From Glycine soja (Eukaryota > Streptophyta > Magnoliopsida > Fabales > Fabaceae), in the NCBI RefSeq assembly GCF_004193775.1, contig NC_041010.1, positions 39,235,562-39,299,561 of the forward strand: a DNA stretch of 64,000 nucleotides, in the 5' to 3' direction. The notes under the pieces are model-generated. The model searched no databases. It saw only the letters and a list, made by a program, of their open reading frames with translations, and had not been told where the DNA came from. Positions within the stretch are counted from its first letter, which is position 1. Each line of letters starts with the position of its first letter. Shown piece by piece: positions 11,351 through 22,251 of the stretch. The translations under genes and the position numbers were made by a program.

Positions 11351-13444
11351 CTAAGCCTGATCAGTGCGCTGCCTGCGTCTGCACATAACGTATACTAGAT
11401 GGTCCTGTGTGACACTCCTGGCCAATCTGAGACATTCTTTGATCACCTCATGTGTCGATGAGCCAGGCGTGACCACCCCTAGACTCAGATGGCACTCCAA
11501 CCGCTCAACAATGTTATCACAAACTTCCTGTTACATATAAAACAAACTAATTACACAAATTATTATGCAAATATTGAGGTAAATGACGTAAATTATTAGT
11601 ATTACTTATCACTGCATGTCTGGGCTCCTCCGCAGATGTCGACGATGCTCCTGGCTCCGTCACGCGAGGGATATCCGTCTGCGGGGCCTGAGGGACGACT
11701 CGGGGTTGCGGGGCGTGACCATGAGGCAAAGGATCTACTGCGTGGCCTGGTGTCATGAAAGGATGAGAGATGCGAAAGAACCATTCGATGTAGTCACTGG
11801 AACACGCCCCTAGCACCACGCACACCTCACCTACAGGTACGATATGACCCTCGTAGTGCATCCACCTGTCGTGTATATCATCATACGAGACCCATGAATC
11901 GACAGGTGGAGCAGGAATGGCTGGCGTGTAACCAAACTGCCGCACGACCTTCTCCGGTCGGTAATACACAGCAACAAGCCCCCAGTGCAAGAGACCGGAG
12001 TAGCATGATCTGACGTGGAAGTCCTGGACTTCCCGATGCTCCCCATACAGGATCCAACAGACATCTGAAATTCGGAGTCGGTTCAGGCGCTCCCTATACG
12101 ACGGCGTGCGAATGCTCTTCACGGTCTTCTTCGTCGCAATCCACCTGCACGCACGCGGAGAAGCCTCGTCGTAGTCCTAATCAGCGGTGGACTCCGCAAC
12201 TGAGGGAAAATGCTCGTAAATCCAGCACTATAGATGTAACTTTCAAATTATAAACATTAATAATGAAAGTGTAACAAAATTTAAAGTTGAACATTGTTTA
12301 GCTTGAATGAATGAAAAACATATTTGTTACCTGCAGCAGTGTGATGTAACCGCTAAGCTGTCGACTGTGGCTCATGGATGCATCGTTCAGCTGGTCGTAC
12401 ATATGAACCAAAGCAGCCACTCCCCAAGCGTACCTATCTGTCTTACTGAGGTCCCGAATGGCCTCCAAGTAGACAACATGGACATTGATTGCACTCTTGT
12501 TAGCAAACAGAGTGCAACCCAGCAGGTGAATAAGATATGCACGAGCCGCAGCTGTCCAATGACCTGCCTGGCATCGGCGCTGATATATATCACGTACCCA
12601 TTGCAGGCGTACGTACGATCCGCGACACTGGACTGTCTCAGCCCTAGCAGACTCTGGAGACACCATCAGCAAGTCCACCAGCATCTGAACCGCAACATCC
12701 ACGTGCAAGGGCTCAAATGCGTGAAAGTCGCCTATAACGGGAAGATGGAGAAGAGAAGAGACGTCGTCCAATGTGATGGTGAGCTCACCCACCGGAAGAT
12801 GGAAACTAGACGTCTCCCGGTGCCACCGCTCCACAAACGCGGACAAAAGTCCCCAATCACCGGTGTCTACCGAACACGCGATCAGAGGACTTAGTCCTGT
12901 ACCAGCGATAAGTCCCTCAATGGTAGGGACAGGCCTGCCTAAACTATGGACCTTCCTCCCATGCGAGGATAACTTCAATTCAGGACGCTCCTGAATTGAA
13001 GTATAAAAGGAACACAAAATTCGTTAAAATTATCATTTAAAGGAAAACTAATAGTATAATTTACAAGTAACTAAAAATAAATAGTATAAATACCTCTCCC
13101 GTCCATACGCTGCAAGCAACGTGATCCGCATATGCTGTCAGCATAGATGGGTAGCTCGGACCATCCGGAAATTCCTGAGGCTAATCCTCAGCCGCCTCTG
13201 AGCCTGCGTCCGCAGGAATGTCCTCCACAACAGCTGGTGCCCCCATCGGGTCATCCTGAACGTCTGGGTCAGGGATGACTGGCTCATCGACGTGATCCGC
13301 AGTCACAGCAACTCGATGCCTCCGTGCGGATGCAGTAGGTCATCGACGCTGTGGAGCATCATCGGAATCATCATGATCTCCTCTGCCCACACCTCTGCGA
13401 GTGACCTGACCTAAGGCACGACCTAATCCTCTGGTCCTAACCAT
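11351..13444 (-). pseudogene. PMD (aminotransferase-like / MAIN-like) protein gene, element copy 1, disrupted
   Basis: Four exons are recognisable: 13094-13444 (ATG at 13444), 12331-12990, 11610-12227 and 11351-11527 (TAG). The second exon is fully open (220 codons) and carries the plant mobile domain core: GLSPLIACSVDTGDWGLLSA, FVERWHRETSSFHLPVGE, ITLDDVSSLLHLPVIGDF, HWTAAARAYLIHLLGCTLFA and YAWGVAALVHMYDQL. Lesions: TGA at 13340-13342 and TAG at 13181-13183 in exon 1, TAG at 12177-12179 in exon 3, and loss of the exon-3 donor (AT instead of GT at 11608-11609). Family knowledge: PMD proteins include Arabidopsis MAIN/MAIL1, nuclear factors for silencing and genome stability, and are also carried by MULE and Ty3/gypsy elements. 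Plant annotation often labels such genes 'serine/threonine phosphatase 7 long form'; no phosphatase motif is present. It most likely no longer makes full-length protein. Confidence 0.85.
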
Positions 13445-13885
13445 GATCTGCAAATGAGTACCTCAAAATCCATCATTCATTTCATTTTCTCAAATTTCAT
13501 GCGTCTAACGCATATAGGACATTGATTTGGGACAACATGGTTTTGGTTGTGTTCCTCTAATTGATACTAACATCAGTAGAGTATGGACAATTTAATTCAG
13601 GCTAAAGAAGAAACAAAATTCAATGGATCAAAGAATTTAGGACTTTGTTGCGAGAATTAAGGGTAAAATTTTCCTTATGAGGATTAAATGGATTGTTTTA
13701 TAAATGTCTCCATGCATTAAATGGAATGAATGGATTGCTTATCTCTTCATTAAATTTTCCTTTTCGTCTATAACATTAATTATATTTGTGTATCAAGACT
13801 TTGATTGGCCAATGTTGAGCCAATCAGGAAGAGAGAATTGACATGTAGAATGATTTATTCCATAGGTGTTGAATGAATTCACACA

Positions 13886-14049
13886 TGGGAAGCAGGAATG
13901 GTTCAGGTTATGAAGCTGAAATGGTATCCATATTCTCTCATATTGAGTCCCCTGACAGATCACTTCATGACCATATAATTGAAGCTCTTAGCAAGCTCAC
14001 TGTTGAACAAGGAATTCCTTATGTTACCAAAAAAGTCATGAGAAATTAA
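13886..14049 (+). pseudogene. Open segment inside PMD element copy 1, possible captured gene fragment
   Basis: An ATG-led open segment of about 54 codons antisense to the PMD gene. Its composition is protein-like rather than low-complexity (GYEAEMVSIFSHIESPD, HDHIIEALSKLTVEQGIPYV) and it ends in TAA. I do not recognise the family. It lies between the PMD gene and the 5' palindrome array, and I found no counterpart in copy 2. That position fits a transduplicated host exon, but a chance frame cannot be excluded. Confidence 0.35.
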
Positions 14050-14207
14050 AACAAGTTTTCATTTGTTGCTAAGAATGTTTAGTGTAGCCCAAAGTCAATT
14101 CAAGGATCTCGAGGTTGTGATTAAATTTAAAGTCCCTTTTATTAATTGAGAATTTGTGTTTTGTTTCTCTACCTTTTATGTTTTCAGTTTTTCAAATTTA
14201 ATTGATG

Positions 14208-14365
14208 ATTATGATAGGGTTTTGGGAATTGAATTAGTATTAGCATTAGGTGATAGAATGGCTGCTTAATTGATGACCAAAATGCTTATTGCTCTAAAGT
14301 TTGATATAAAACCATGATTATGATAGGGTTTTGGGAATTGAATTAGTATTAGCATTAGTTGGTTC
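14208..14365. repeat. Direct repeat, 106-bp spacing
   Basis: About 44 bp beginning GATTATGATAGGGTTTTGGG occurs near 14208 and again near 14314, nearly identical. It is internal to PMD element copy 1. Confidence 0.85.
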
Positions 14366-14509
14366 ATGATTCCAAATGCATTTCTTCACATACAGGCTCA
14401 GAGGTTCTAAGCAAACTACTATCATGCCAAATTCCCAGTTCTATCATGTCAAATTCCTATTTCCTAGTTTAATCCATTAATTGCAAGTATATGCATCTAT
14501 CTAAGGTAT

Positions 14510-14690
14510 GAATTTAGGTAGAAGAAGCTGCAGATTGTTATTAATTGTTGTTCTCCTCTAATTTGGATTTAGGTACAAGAAGCTGCACATTGTTATTCAT
14601 TGTTGTTCTCCTCTAATTTAGGTACAAGAAGTTGCAGATTGTTATCTAAGGTATGAATTTAGGTACAAGAAGCTGCAGATTATTGGTCAT
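14510..14690. repeat. Short tandem array, 48-60 bp units
   Basis: Four successive units start with TTAGGTACAAGAAGCTGCAG or a close variant. Most continue ATTGTTATTAATTGTTGTTC and TCCTCTAATTT. Unit lengths differ, and the last is cut short. Confidence 0.85.
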
Positions 14691-14896
14691 AACTTAGTTA
14701 AAGGAAGTACATGGAAGTTGGCTTATATGGAAGCACATGGAAGTTAGCTTATAGGGATATCAATCATTAGCATACATTCATGGCAATTTGTATGAAACAG
14801 TAGATATTCATGACACTATTTATCAAATATTTAGCATACATTCAGAGGTATCAAATAATATTTGACAATTTTTTAATTAAAATCAAACTGAGTTTT

Positions 14897-15000
14897 ACGA
14901 ATCAGGTGATCCGCAAAGTATGTTGAGTATTTTACGGATCAAGTGATCCATAAACTACTCAACATACCTTACGGATCACTTGATCCGTAAAGCTCCCAGC
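14897..15000. repeat. Subterminal palindrome array, 5' end of PMD element copy 1
   Basis: Three units of the ACGGATCAAGTGATCCGT type (14-bp core GGATCA-NN-TGATCC). They are separated by AAAGTATGTTGAGTA or its inverse ACTCAACATACCTT. One base differs in some arms (CGAATCA, GATCCATAA). Confidence 0.85.
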
Positions 15001-15378
15001 GATTTTCGACAGCGTTTTCCGCCATCACCGGCAACATTGGAGCAAAAAAATGTCAAGTTCACGGGCCTGACCTCGACGGTGGACGTGCAAACGACCGTTG
15101 CTCTTCGCGGAAGCTTCCTCGCACCACCACTGCACCTCCTCAACGAAGAAGAAGAAGAGCCACAAAGAAGACGCAGGAAGAAGAAGGCGCAGGAAGAAGA
15201 AGCAGCAAGAAGAAGAAATGTGATGAAGCAGGAAGATGAGGAAGATGAAGAAGTAGGAAGAAGAAGGAGAGAACTGATCCGAAAGAAGAAGAAGAGAAGC
15301 GCAAACGCAGGGAGGGAGAGAGAGAGGTTACGTTTTTTTTTTAAATTAAGGAAGGGCATTTTTGCCTTTTCACACTAA
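15001..15378 (-). promoter_or_regulatory. Pyrimidine-rich leader region of PMD element copy 1
   Basis: The + strand is a GAAGAAGAAG-rich purine tract, so the PMD sense strand is pyrimidine-rich. Because of the composition, both strands are open for more than 120 codons; neither translation has a recognisable domain. Copy 2 has a pyrimidine-rich block at the same place (29430-29700). Promoter or 5' UTR function (Y-patch) is inferred from position and composition only. Confidence 0.4.
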
Positions 15379-15415
15379 TTGCTGGGTGTACCAGCAAAAC
15401 TGCTGGGTGCACCTA

Positions 15416-16160
15416 GCAGCACTCAACACGCAATGTTTAAGTGCATGCTTAGATTTCAGCTCAAAATATGATGCACGAATTTTGAAGTAAATTTAATGGT
15501 CCATAAACTCAATTTTACAAAAGAAAGGGTATGGATGTTTTTGTAAACTTCATTTTGCTCCAAATGTTAACAAACATGCACTAACTTAGTAAATTTAACT
15601 AGGATGGTAATGGATTAATGGTTAGGATTTGAGTACGGACACATAATATCTATTTCTACATTCGCATTTTAAAACCTTACTTGGACTATACTTGGGAGTA
15701 TTAACTTCAATATCTATATTTGAATTTATTACCCGCATTTTATTGATCTTAAATAATGCTTATAGTTATGCGTTTATTTAAAACACTAAAAAAATGTTAA
15801 TCTAATACTAATATTAATGAAGACCCCCCCCCCCCCCCCCAAAAAAAAAAACGAGCATTGACATATGCAACTTAATTGAAGAAAATACTTAAAATTATTA
15901 TAATTCCTAATTATTTTTTTGAAGAAATTCTAATTCCTAATTATAAAGCATTACAAATAGAATTTTTTAACTTATTAAAAATTTATTTAAAAAAATTCAA
16001 ATGTTAGTTACAAAATATAATGGACGTATTATGTGGACCAACTTGGTTAGCATAATACATAAATACCCAATTTTTGTGGATAATCACTTATGTTCACACC
16101 CAAACCCGTTTGATAACCAACTTTGCCATCACTTATGTTCACACCCTAGTGTATCTTAAA
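15416..16160. other. AT-rich spacer with a C18-A11 homopolymer junction
   Basis: No gene was seen. A run of about 18 C followed by about 11 A lies at 15825-15851. The remainder is AT-rich sequence between PMD element copy 1 and the copia relic. Confidence 0.7.
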
Positions 16161-16164
16161 TGAG

Positions 16165-16464
16165 TTGAGACATGATCAAGATGATTATTTTGTAAACTGT
16201 GATAATCAAAGTGTCATCCACTTAGCTAAGAACCCCATGTTTCATTCATATTCCAAACACATTGACATCTGTTATCATTGGATACGAGAGGTGTTGGATA
16301 AGAAGAAACTGAAGTTAAAGAAAATCCATATAGACTTTAATTGGTCTGATATGATGACCAAGACAATACCAACTAAGAAAGTTGAAGACTGCTATCAAGG
16401 TGCTGGTATAATGGTGCACACCAATTATGTCAAAGGGGGATATTTGTTGGAAATTCCTCCATAA
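16165..16464 (+). pseudogene. copia RNase H C-terminal fragment
   Basis: An open frame of about 99 codons with the copia RNase H signature: FVNCDNQSVIHLAKNPMFHS, SKHIDICYHWIREVLDKKKL, and a C-terminal stretch describing the integrase-side end of the polyprotein. Upstream pol (protease, integrase, RT) is absent. It reads straight into the polypurine tract and the LTR start. Confidence 0.85.
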
Positions 16465-17050
16465 TTAAGGTTGATTCACATTCAAGTAAACATGCAAATT
16501 TAAATACATAGGAAATTGATGAGTACATTCCAAGGCATGGATAGGAAGTTGTGGAGCACTTTCCTAGGGCTTGGAATTGGTTTCTTTGACCTTGAGACCT
16601 ACACACTCCACTTAGGAAAGTGAAGATTAGAGTTACAAGGAATTTTGTGAATGTAACTCATTTATTGACATCCACCACTTACTATTGAAGGAAGCCAAAC
16701 CCCTCTCCTATAAATAGGAAGGCTTGTAAAAAGTTGGAGCATCACATCTTATTCCATCCAAAGAGAAGCAAAGCAAGACTGATAGTGAGAAAGAGAGTTT
16801 TAGTTTCCACTACACTTGATGAGAATTGAGAGAAATTGTAAACCATCCTTGTTAGGTGAGGTTGAAAGATATTCTCTTGTATTGAGAGAGTCATTGTAAT
16901 CCTACTTTTTAATAGTCTCGTGGTTTTTACCCTTCACAATGAAAGGATTTTCTACATTGTTCTACTCTCTATTCTTGTTTTTTTTTTCGTTTCTGCCAAG
17001 TGTCTATTTTGAGTCTACAGAGAGGGAAATAGCGCTAGTGTTTCCCAACA
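16445..17050 (+). repeat. copia LTR (complete, 606 bp)
   Basis: It begins TGTTGGAAA and ends TTTCCCAACA, giving the TG...CA termini and short inverted ends of an LTR. A TATA-like CTATAAATAGG lies near 16710. A polypurine tract lies just upstream and a Met-tRNA-like primer site just downstream. Confidence 0.85.
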
Positions 17051-17104
17051 GTGCTATCAGAGCTCGCTTGGTTCGGGGGGAGCTATTATCCTGTGTGATT
17101 CAAG

Positions 17105-17473
17105 ATGAAGGGAGCTGTCACTCATGATGGAGATATGTTCAAGCTAACCGCAAAAAATTATTCATATTGGAAGCTAATGATGGAAGACCATCTATATTGT
17201 AATGATTTGCACAAGCCAATCACCCATTAGAATAAGCCGGAGGGGAAGAATGACAACGAATGAGAGTTCCTTAATCGGAAGGTTGTAGCTATGATTCGTA
17301 AGTATATTGACCGAAACTTGTTCGAGCATGTATCAACTTGTACCAATGCGTATAAGTTATGGACAAAGCTTGAATCTTTGATTCAAAAGAAGGTGCCAAG
17401 GAATAAAGCTCATCTTGTCAGACACTTGGTCAAGCTGGAGTATATGGAAGGTCAGAACATGATTGAACATCTT
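17105..17473 (+). pseudogene. copia gag fragment with in-frame stops
   Basis: ATG at 17105 opens a gag N-terminus (FKLTAKNYSYWKLMMEDHL). Two stop codons follow before the frame resumes as NRKVVAMIRKYIDRNLFEH and AYKLWTKLESLIQKK, up to GQNMIEHL. At about 17473 gag is fused directly to LTR sequence (TTGTTCTTGTTTTTTT), so the rest of gag-pol is deleted. Confidence 0.8.
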
Positions 17474-17822
17474 TGTTCTTGTTTTTTTTTTCGTTTCCAC
17501 TAAGTGTCTATTTTAAGTCTACAGAAAGGAAAATAGTGTTGGTGTTTCCCATCACATATGAATCAACCAAAAGAGTTGCAATTGTAGATTGCTAATGTTG
17601 ACATCTTTAACACAATACATTTGTTCAAACAACCTCAAAGGATTAGATTTAAAACATTTTTTTTTTGCTCAGCAAAAATATATATATTATAGATTGAAAT
17701 AGTACTAGTGGTACTATGGGTGCATATATGTAGTTATTCAACCAGCTGGGTTCCATCATTTAAGCTGGACCTAGCTGAAAACACTCTAATATATTACATA
17801 ATCCATCCACACCCAGTCCTTC

Positions 17823-20800
17823 CTAGCTTCTAAACCCTTCCTTGAGATTCGATGACCATTGATTAAAATGCATTACAAAGTCTATCTCGGATGAGTACAA
17901 CACGTCATTCATCACCACCTGTCTTCTACTAAGATTTTTCTTTGTTGGTAGTCTATCTCGGATGAGCCTCCAAACGAATACTGCAGCTTTTGCTGGAATT
18001 TTGAGTTTCCATAATTCCTGAAAATCAAAATTCAGGCTTGCTCTCGTTGTTTCACCCCATATAAAGTTATACCCACTTTTTGTTGAGTAATACCTACATG
18101 TGTTAGGTTTCCAAATCCAGGTGTCTTCCCTGTATGAGTCCACTTGCTGTTGTGAAATCTCTCCTAAGAAAATGTCTGCCATTTCTACTTCAGCATAAAA
18201 AAGAGACCTCCTCCAAGTGAGCTTCCATTCCCACCCATTGTTCATGCTACTCCCCATCTGCATCATCAATTGCTTTTGTTGGCATGAAATGCGATACATC
18301 CTAGGGTATTTCTCCATTAGTGACAATTCATCAGCTGTCCATGGATCTTCCCAAAACCTAAATTTCTGACTGCCGCCCACCTTCCAAGATGTTTCCCTTT
18401 TAAGGACACTATTTTGCTGCTGGTTGTGAATTAAGACTAGGTCCTTTCAACATGGTGAGTCATGAATGCCTGTTCTTCCTTCCTCCAATGTCCTCCACCT
18501 ACCATATTTTGAGTCGATCACTTTGGCCCATGGTACCTTCTGCTTGTGGAAAAGTTCCCACCTCCACTTCCCCAACAGAGCTGCATTGAAGGTCCTAAGG
18601 TCTTTGATTCCCAGCCCACCTTTATCTTTTGGTAGGCATATTGTCTTCCAGTCTACCCATGCAATCTTCCTATGCTCGTGTGCTCCGCCCCATAGAAATT
18701 TACGTTGAATAGCTTCCAGTTTGACTATTACTTTTGAAGGAACCCTGAAAAAAGAGAAAAAATAAATAGGAATTGCGGTTAGGACAAAATTAATGAGAGT
18801 CACTCTCCCCCCGTAGGATATATGTCTGTGTTTCCAAGGAGCTAGTTTTCTCTCACTTTCTGATTATGGAATCCCAAAACTCACTACGTCTTGGGTTATC
18901 CACAATTGGGATACCCAATTACAGGAATGGCAAGGTCAAATTTCTACAATTAAGGTATTCAGCTGCCTCCTATTGCCAATGATCAGGTTTACCTATTGCC
19001 CCAAAGCTGCTCTTTGCAAAATTTATCTTTAAACCGGACGCAAGTTCAAAAACTCTCAACATGGATTTTATTGTCATCACATTCTGCATTGTGGCTTCAC
19101 CAAGGAAAATGGTGTTGTCGGCATATTATAATATGTTGACTGGTATCTTGTTTTTTCCCACCATGAGACTGCTGTAGAGGCTCTTGTCCAGTGCTTCTCT
19201 CATAAGTCCAGTTAGTCCTTCCGCGACAATACTGAAGAGTAGAGGCGCTAGAGGGTCACCTTGTCTGAGGCCTCTATGGGGATAAAATTCATTTGTGGGG
19301 CTACCGTTGACCAGGAGAGACATGGAGGCTGATTTGAGACAACCCTATATCCATCTAATCCACTTAAGGCAGAATCCTAGCCTCTTCATCATATATGATA
19401 GGAAGTTCCACAAGACCGAGTCATAGGCTTTTTCGTAATCCACTTTAAAAACGAGGCATGGCTTGTTCCGCCTTTTTCCACCGCCTCATTGGCTATCAAA
19501 ACGCTGTGCAGCAGCTGTCTTCCAGTGATAAAAGCTGACTGCCTCTCATCAATTATGTTTGGCAACACCTTCTTCAGTCTATGTGCTAGGAGTTTAGCCA
19601 CGATCTTGTAAACACAGCCTATTAATGAGATAGGTCTATATTCATTAAGATGATGTGGATCCTTCACCTTTGGGATCAAAGCAATGAAAGATGCATTGGT
19701 GCCCCTCGGAAATACCCCATTAGCATGAAATTCAGCAATGAACCGGCTAATTTCGGGCTTTAACATCTCCCAAAATTGTTTAACAAATTTGAAATTTAAA
19801 CCATCCGGTCCCGGGCTTTTTTCGCTTCCACAATTCCAAACAGCCGCTCTTATTTCTTCCTCAGTGAAGCTTGCCACCAACATGTCATTTTGCTGCTGAT
19901 CAATCCCAAAGAATCTGGTTTCATCTAGGATTGGCCTGTGTTGTTCAGGTTCAATGAATCTGTTCTCAAAAAATCTGTAGATTTCCTCTTTCACTCTTCT
20001 AGGGTCATCTACCCATGAGCCATTAGCCATTATGCCTTTAACTGCGTTGTTTGTATGTCTAGCATTCATTATCAAGTGAAAGTAGCGTGAGTTACAATCC
20101 CCTTCTTTAATCCATCTCACTCTTGCCTTTTATCTCATCAAGGACTTGTGGGAGTGTGCTGCTGCCCATAACTTCTCCTGCAATTTCTTGCGGGTCACCA
20201 ACTCTTGAGAACTCAGCTGTCTAGTAGAACTTGCATCTTCAAAGCTATTTAACTCTGCCTCAATCTTATGTACTTTGTTGAGTGTGTCTCCGCAGTGCAC
20301 CTTGTTCCACGACTTCAATATCTCCTTGAGGTTTTTAATTTTTTCTTTAAGAACATAACCTCCCCACCCCTTTGGTTGGGCATTTCTCCAGCACTCTATG
20401 ACTGTCTGAACAAAGGATTTATCCTTCAGCCAACAGTCGAAAACCTTAAAAGGTTTTGGCCCCTAATCAGTGTTGCTGGCACTAAGGAGAATGGGACAGT
20501 GATCAGAAAAGTTCCTGTCCAAGACAAAGGTGGTACAATCTGGCCATTTTAGGAGCCACTCATGGGATGTGAGAAATCTGTCTAGTTTACTCTTCGAAGT
20601 CCCATTTGGTTTGAACCAAGTGAATTTCCTCCCCACACTAGGAATTTCAGTAAACTCCATTTCAGATATCCATTCATTAAAATCGTTGATGCTAGCTACT
20701 TCCACTCCCCTGTGAGACACACCTTGTCTTTCAGAAGGATGCCTAATGCTGTTGAAATCTCCCAAGAAGCACCACATTCCTTCAGGGATCTGTTGTCTCA

Positions 20801-21180
20801 GTTGCATAAGTGATTCCCATAGTTCTCTTTTGTTTTGGCTGTCATAGGGGGAATATATATTGACTATGAATAGCCTCTGATTTTTTTGTCCAGACCCCTT
20901 CCAATAGAATGTATCATGTTCCCTTTACTCTTCTTTCAACTTTGAAAGCTTGTTCGTTCCATATGCACAATAATCATTCTGCTGTATTTATTGCTGGTTG
21001 GAATTCCCAAACAACATCCATGTCTCCCCACAAGGCTTGACACATAGGTTTATCGATTTGCTCCTTCTTTGTTTCTTGAATACATAAGATGTCCATTTTG
21101 TTTTTTCTTGCAAGCCTCCGAACAGCAGCCCATTTGACCCCTTTCCCAAGCCCTCTAACATTGTAGGAAACAATATTCAT
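17823..21180 (-). pseudogene. L1 ORF2 (endonuclease, reverse transcriptase, zf-RVT), disrupted
   Basis: It starts with ATG at 21180: MNIVSYNVRGLGKGVKWAAV, then CIQETKK, the exonuclease-endonuclease-phosphatase N-terminus. Further endonuclease blocks are WCFLGDFNSIRHPSERQG, SKLDRFLTSHEW and NFSDHCPI. RT blocks are GSEKSPGPDGLNFKFVKQFW, FIALIPKVKDPHHLNEYRPI, LLAHRLKKVLPNIIDERQSA and HRGLRQGDPLAPLLFSIVAE. The C-terminal part has ERRSLF-type zf-RVT sequence with FWEDPW and LWKLKIPAKAAVFVWRLIRD. Several stops and frame changes separate these blocks (about 20970, 20460, 20130, 19390, 19120 and 18440). The RT active site reads YADN instead of YADD near 19120, so it is catalytically dead. Confidence 0.9.
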
Positions 21181-21655
21181 GATGCAGGTTTTTTGTCACC
21201 CAAATCCTCAGCCTCTTTCTTGTCTGTGGTCTCCATGTCAATAATTTTATGGATGATTGTTGTCTGCTCTGAATCTGTAGACACCCACATGAGTTTTGCA
21301 AGCTCCCATTGGGTTAATGCCTCTTCAATCTGCCCTTCATCAGCTCCAATGGATTTTATAGGTATCTGTGAGTCGGCTTCTTTTGATCGTTTTGATGTGG
21401 CTGTTCCTATGGATTCTGTGTGAGGGTTAATTCCCGAAAATATAGACTTTGTAGCTTTTCCATTAGTAAGGTCCTTTTGGGCCATCTGCTGTTTACACCC
21501 CTTTCTCCTAATAAACACCTTCCACTACTTATTACCCTCAGTTGTTTGATACGTTGGGCCTGCATTATTTTGATTAAAGCTATTTGTGGTGGTGCATTCA
21601 GGAAGGCCCACCCCATTGTTTGGCCCATCCTCGGCATTTTGTAAGTCTTGGATTC

Positions 21656-22116
21656 CTGTTGGTGGTGTTAGCAATTCATGGTCCTTAACTTGATAAGATG
21701 GGCTGGATCGAAAATGTTGAGGAAGGCCCAATGTTTCAATTGGAGGTGGCAGTTGTGAGTGGGAGGGCCCAGAGGGAGTTACATGGTTAACTCTCATTTG
21801 AAATTGGACATCCTCAACAGCTATTTCCCTTATTGTAGCTTCTGGGTGAACAACTGTCTCTGTCAGTGATTCAATTTCCCCTTGCTGTTGGTGGTGTTAA
21901 CAATTCATGGTCCTTAACTTGATAAGATGGGCTAGATCAAAAATGTTGAGGAGGGCCCAGTGTTTCAATTGGAGGTGGCAGCTGTGAGTGGGAGGGCCCA
22001 GAGGGAGTTACATGGTCAACTCTCATTTGAAATTGGACATCCTCAACAACTATTTCCCTTATTGTAGCTTCTGGGTGAACAACTGTCTCTGTCAGTGATT
22101 CAATTTCCCCTTGCTG
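21656..22116. repeat. 229-bp tandem duplication inside the L1 inter-ORF region
   Basis: Two adjacent copies (about 21659-21887 and 21888-22116) share TTCATGGTCCTTAACTTGAT, TGTTTCAATTGGAGGTGGCA and CAACTGTCTCTGTCAGTGAT at a constant 229-bp offset. Only scattered substitutions separate them. It falls in the C-terminal coding tail of ORF1. Confidence 0.92.
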
Positions 22117-22251
22117 TTTCCTTTTTTGTGCCTCACCTACATTTATTTCCCCATTGTTGATTGTTGTCTCTGATCCCTTGCCTTTTCCTTCCTGCTCCAT
22201 AACCCTTTCGGACGAGATACGCGAGCCATTTCCGAGGTTGGGGAGTATTAC

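Larger units (their letters stand above)
10484..15412 (-). mobile_element. PMD element copy 1 (plant-mobile-domain transposable element)
   Basis: The right end (5' end of the element on -) reads GTGCTGCTAGGTGCACCCAG and folds with a second, inverted copy just inside it. The left end carries AGTGCACCTAGCATTTTTGA followed by CTAAAATTGTCCTTG, which matches the 3' end of copy 2. Internal order on -: terminal hairpin, pyrimidine-rich leader, palindrome array (about 14897-14992), tandem repeats and a foreign-looking open segment, a four-exon PMD gene, an AT-rich tail and a second palindrome array (10541-10672). The outermost left bases are divergent and no target duplication could be assigned, so the left boundary is uncertain by about 20 bases. 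No transposase, integrase or RT motif was found inside. Confidence 0.7.
16165..17554 (+). mobile_element. Tandem copia LTR-retrotransposon relic sharing one complete LTR
   Basis: Order on +: the end of a pol frame (RNase H), a polypurine tract AAAGGGGGA (about 16432-16440), one full LTR (16445-17050), a primer-binding-site-like sequence CTATCAGAGC just after it, a gag start, and a second LTR 3' fragment (17473-17554). The single full LTR therefore acts as the 3' LTR of one copy and the 5' LTR of the next. This is the product of unequal recombination in a tandem array, followed by a deletion joining gag to the last ~80 bp of another LTR. Confidence 0.8.

Noticed and set aside
12307..12994. Plus-strand open frames over PMD exon 2
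   Set aside because: Antisense to a recognised PMD domain; no motif of their own.
11351..13444. Annotation as serine/threonine phosphatase 7 long form
   Set aside because: The name is inherited in plant databases; the sequence shows only the plant mobile domain, no phosphatase motifs.
14976..15378. Long open frames on both strands of the GAAGAAG tract
   Set aside because: Explained by purine-rich composition; no domain and no conserved counterpart in copy 2.
10484..15412. CACTA element
   Set aside because: Subterminal repeats are similar in concept, but the termini do not read CACTA and no 3-bp duplication or CACTA transposase was found.
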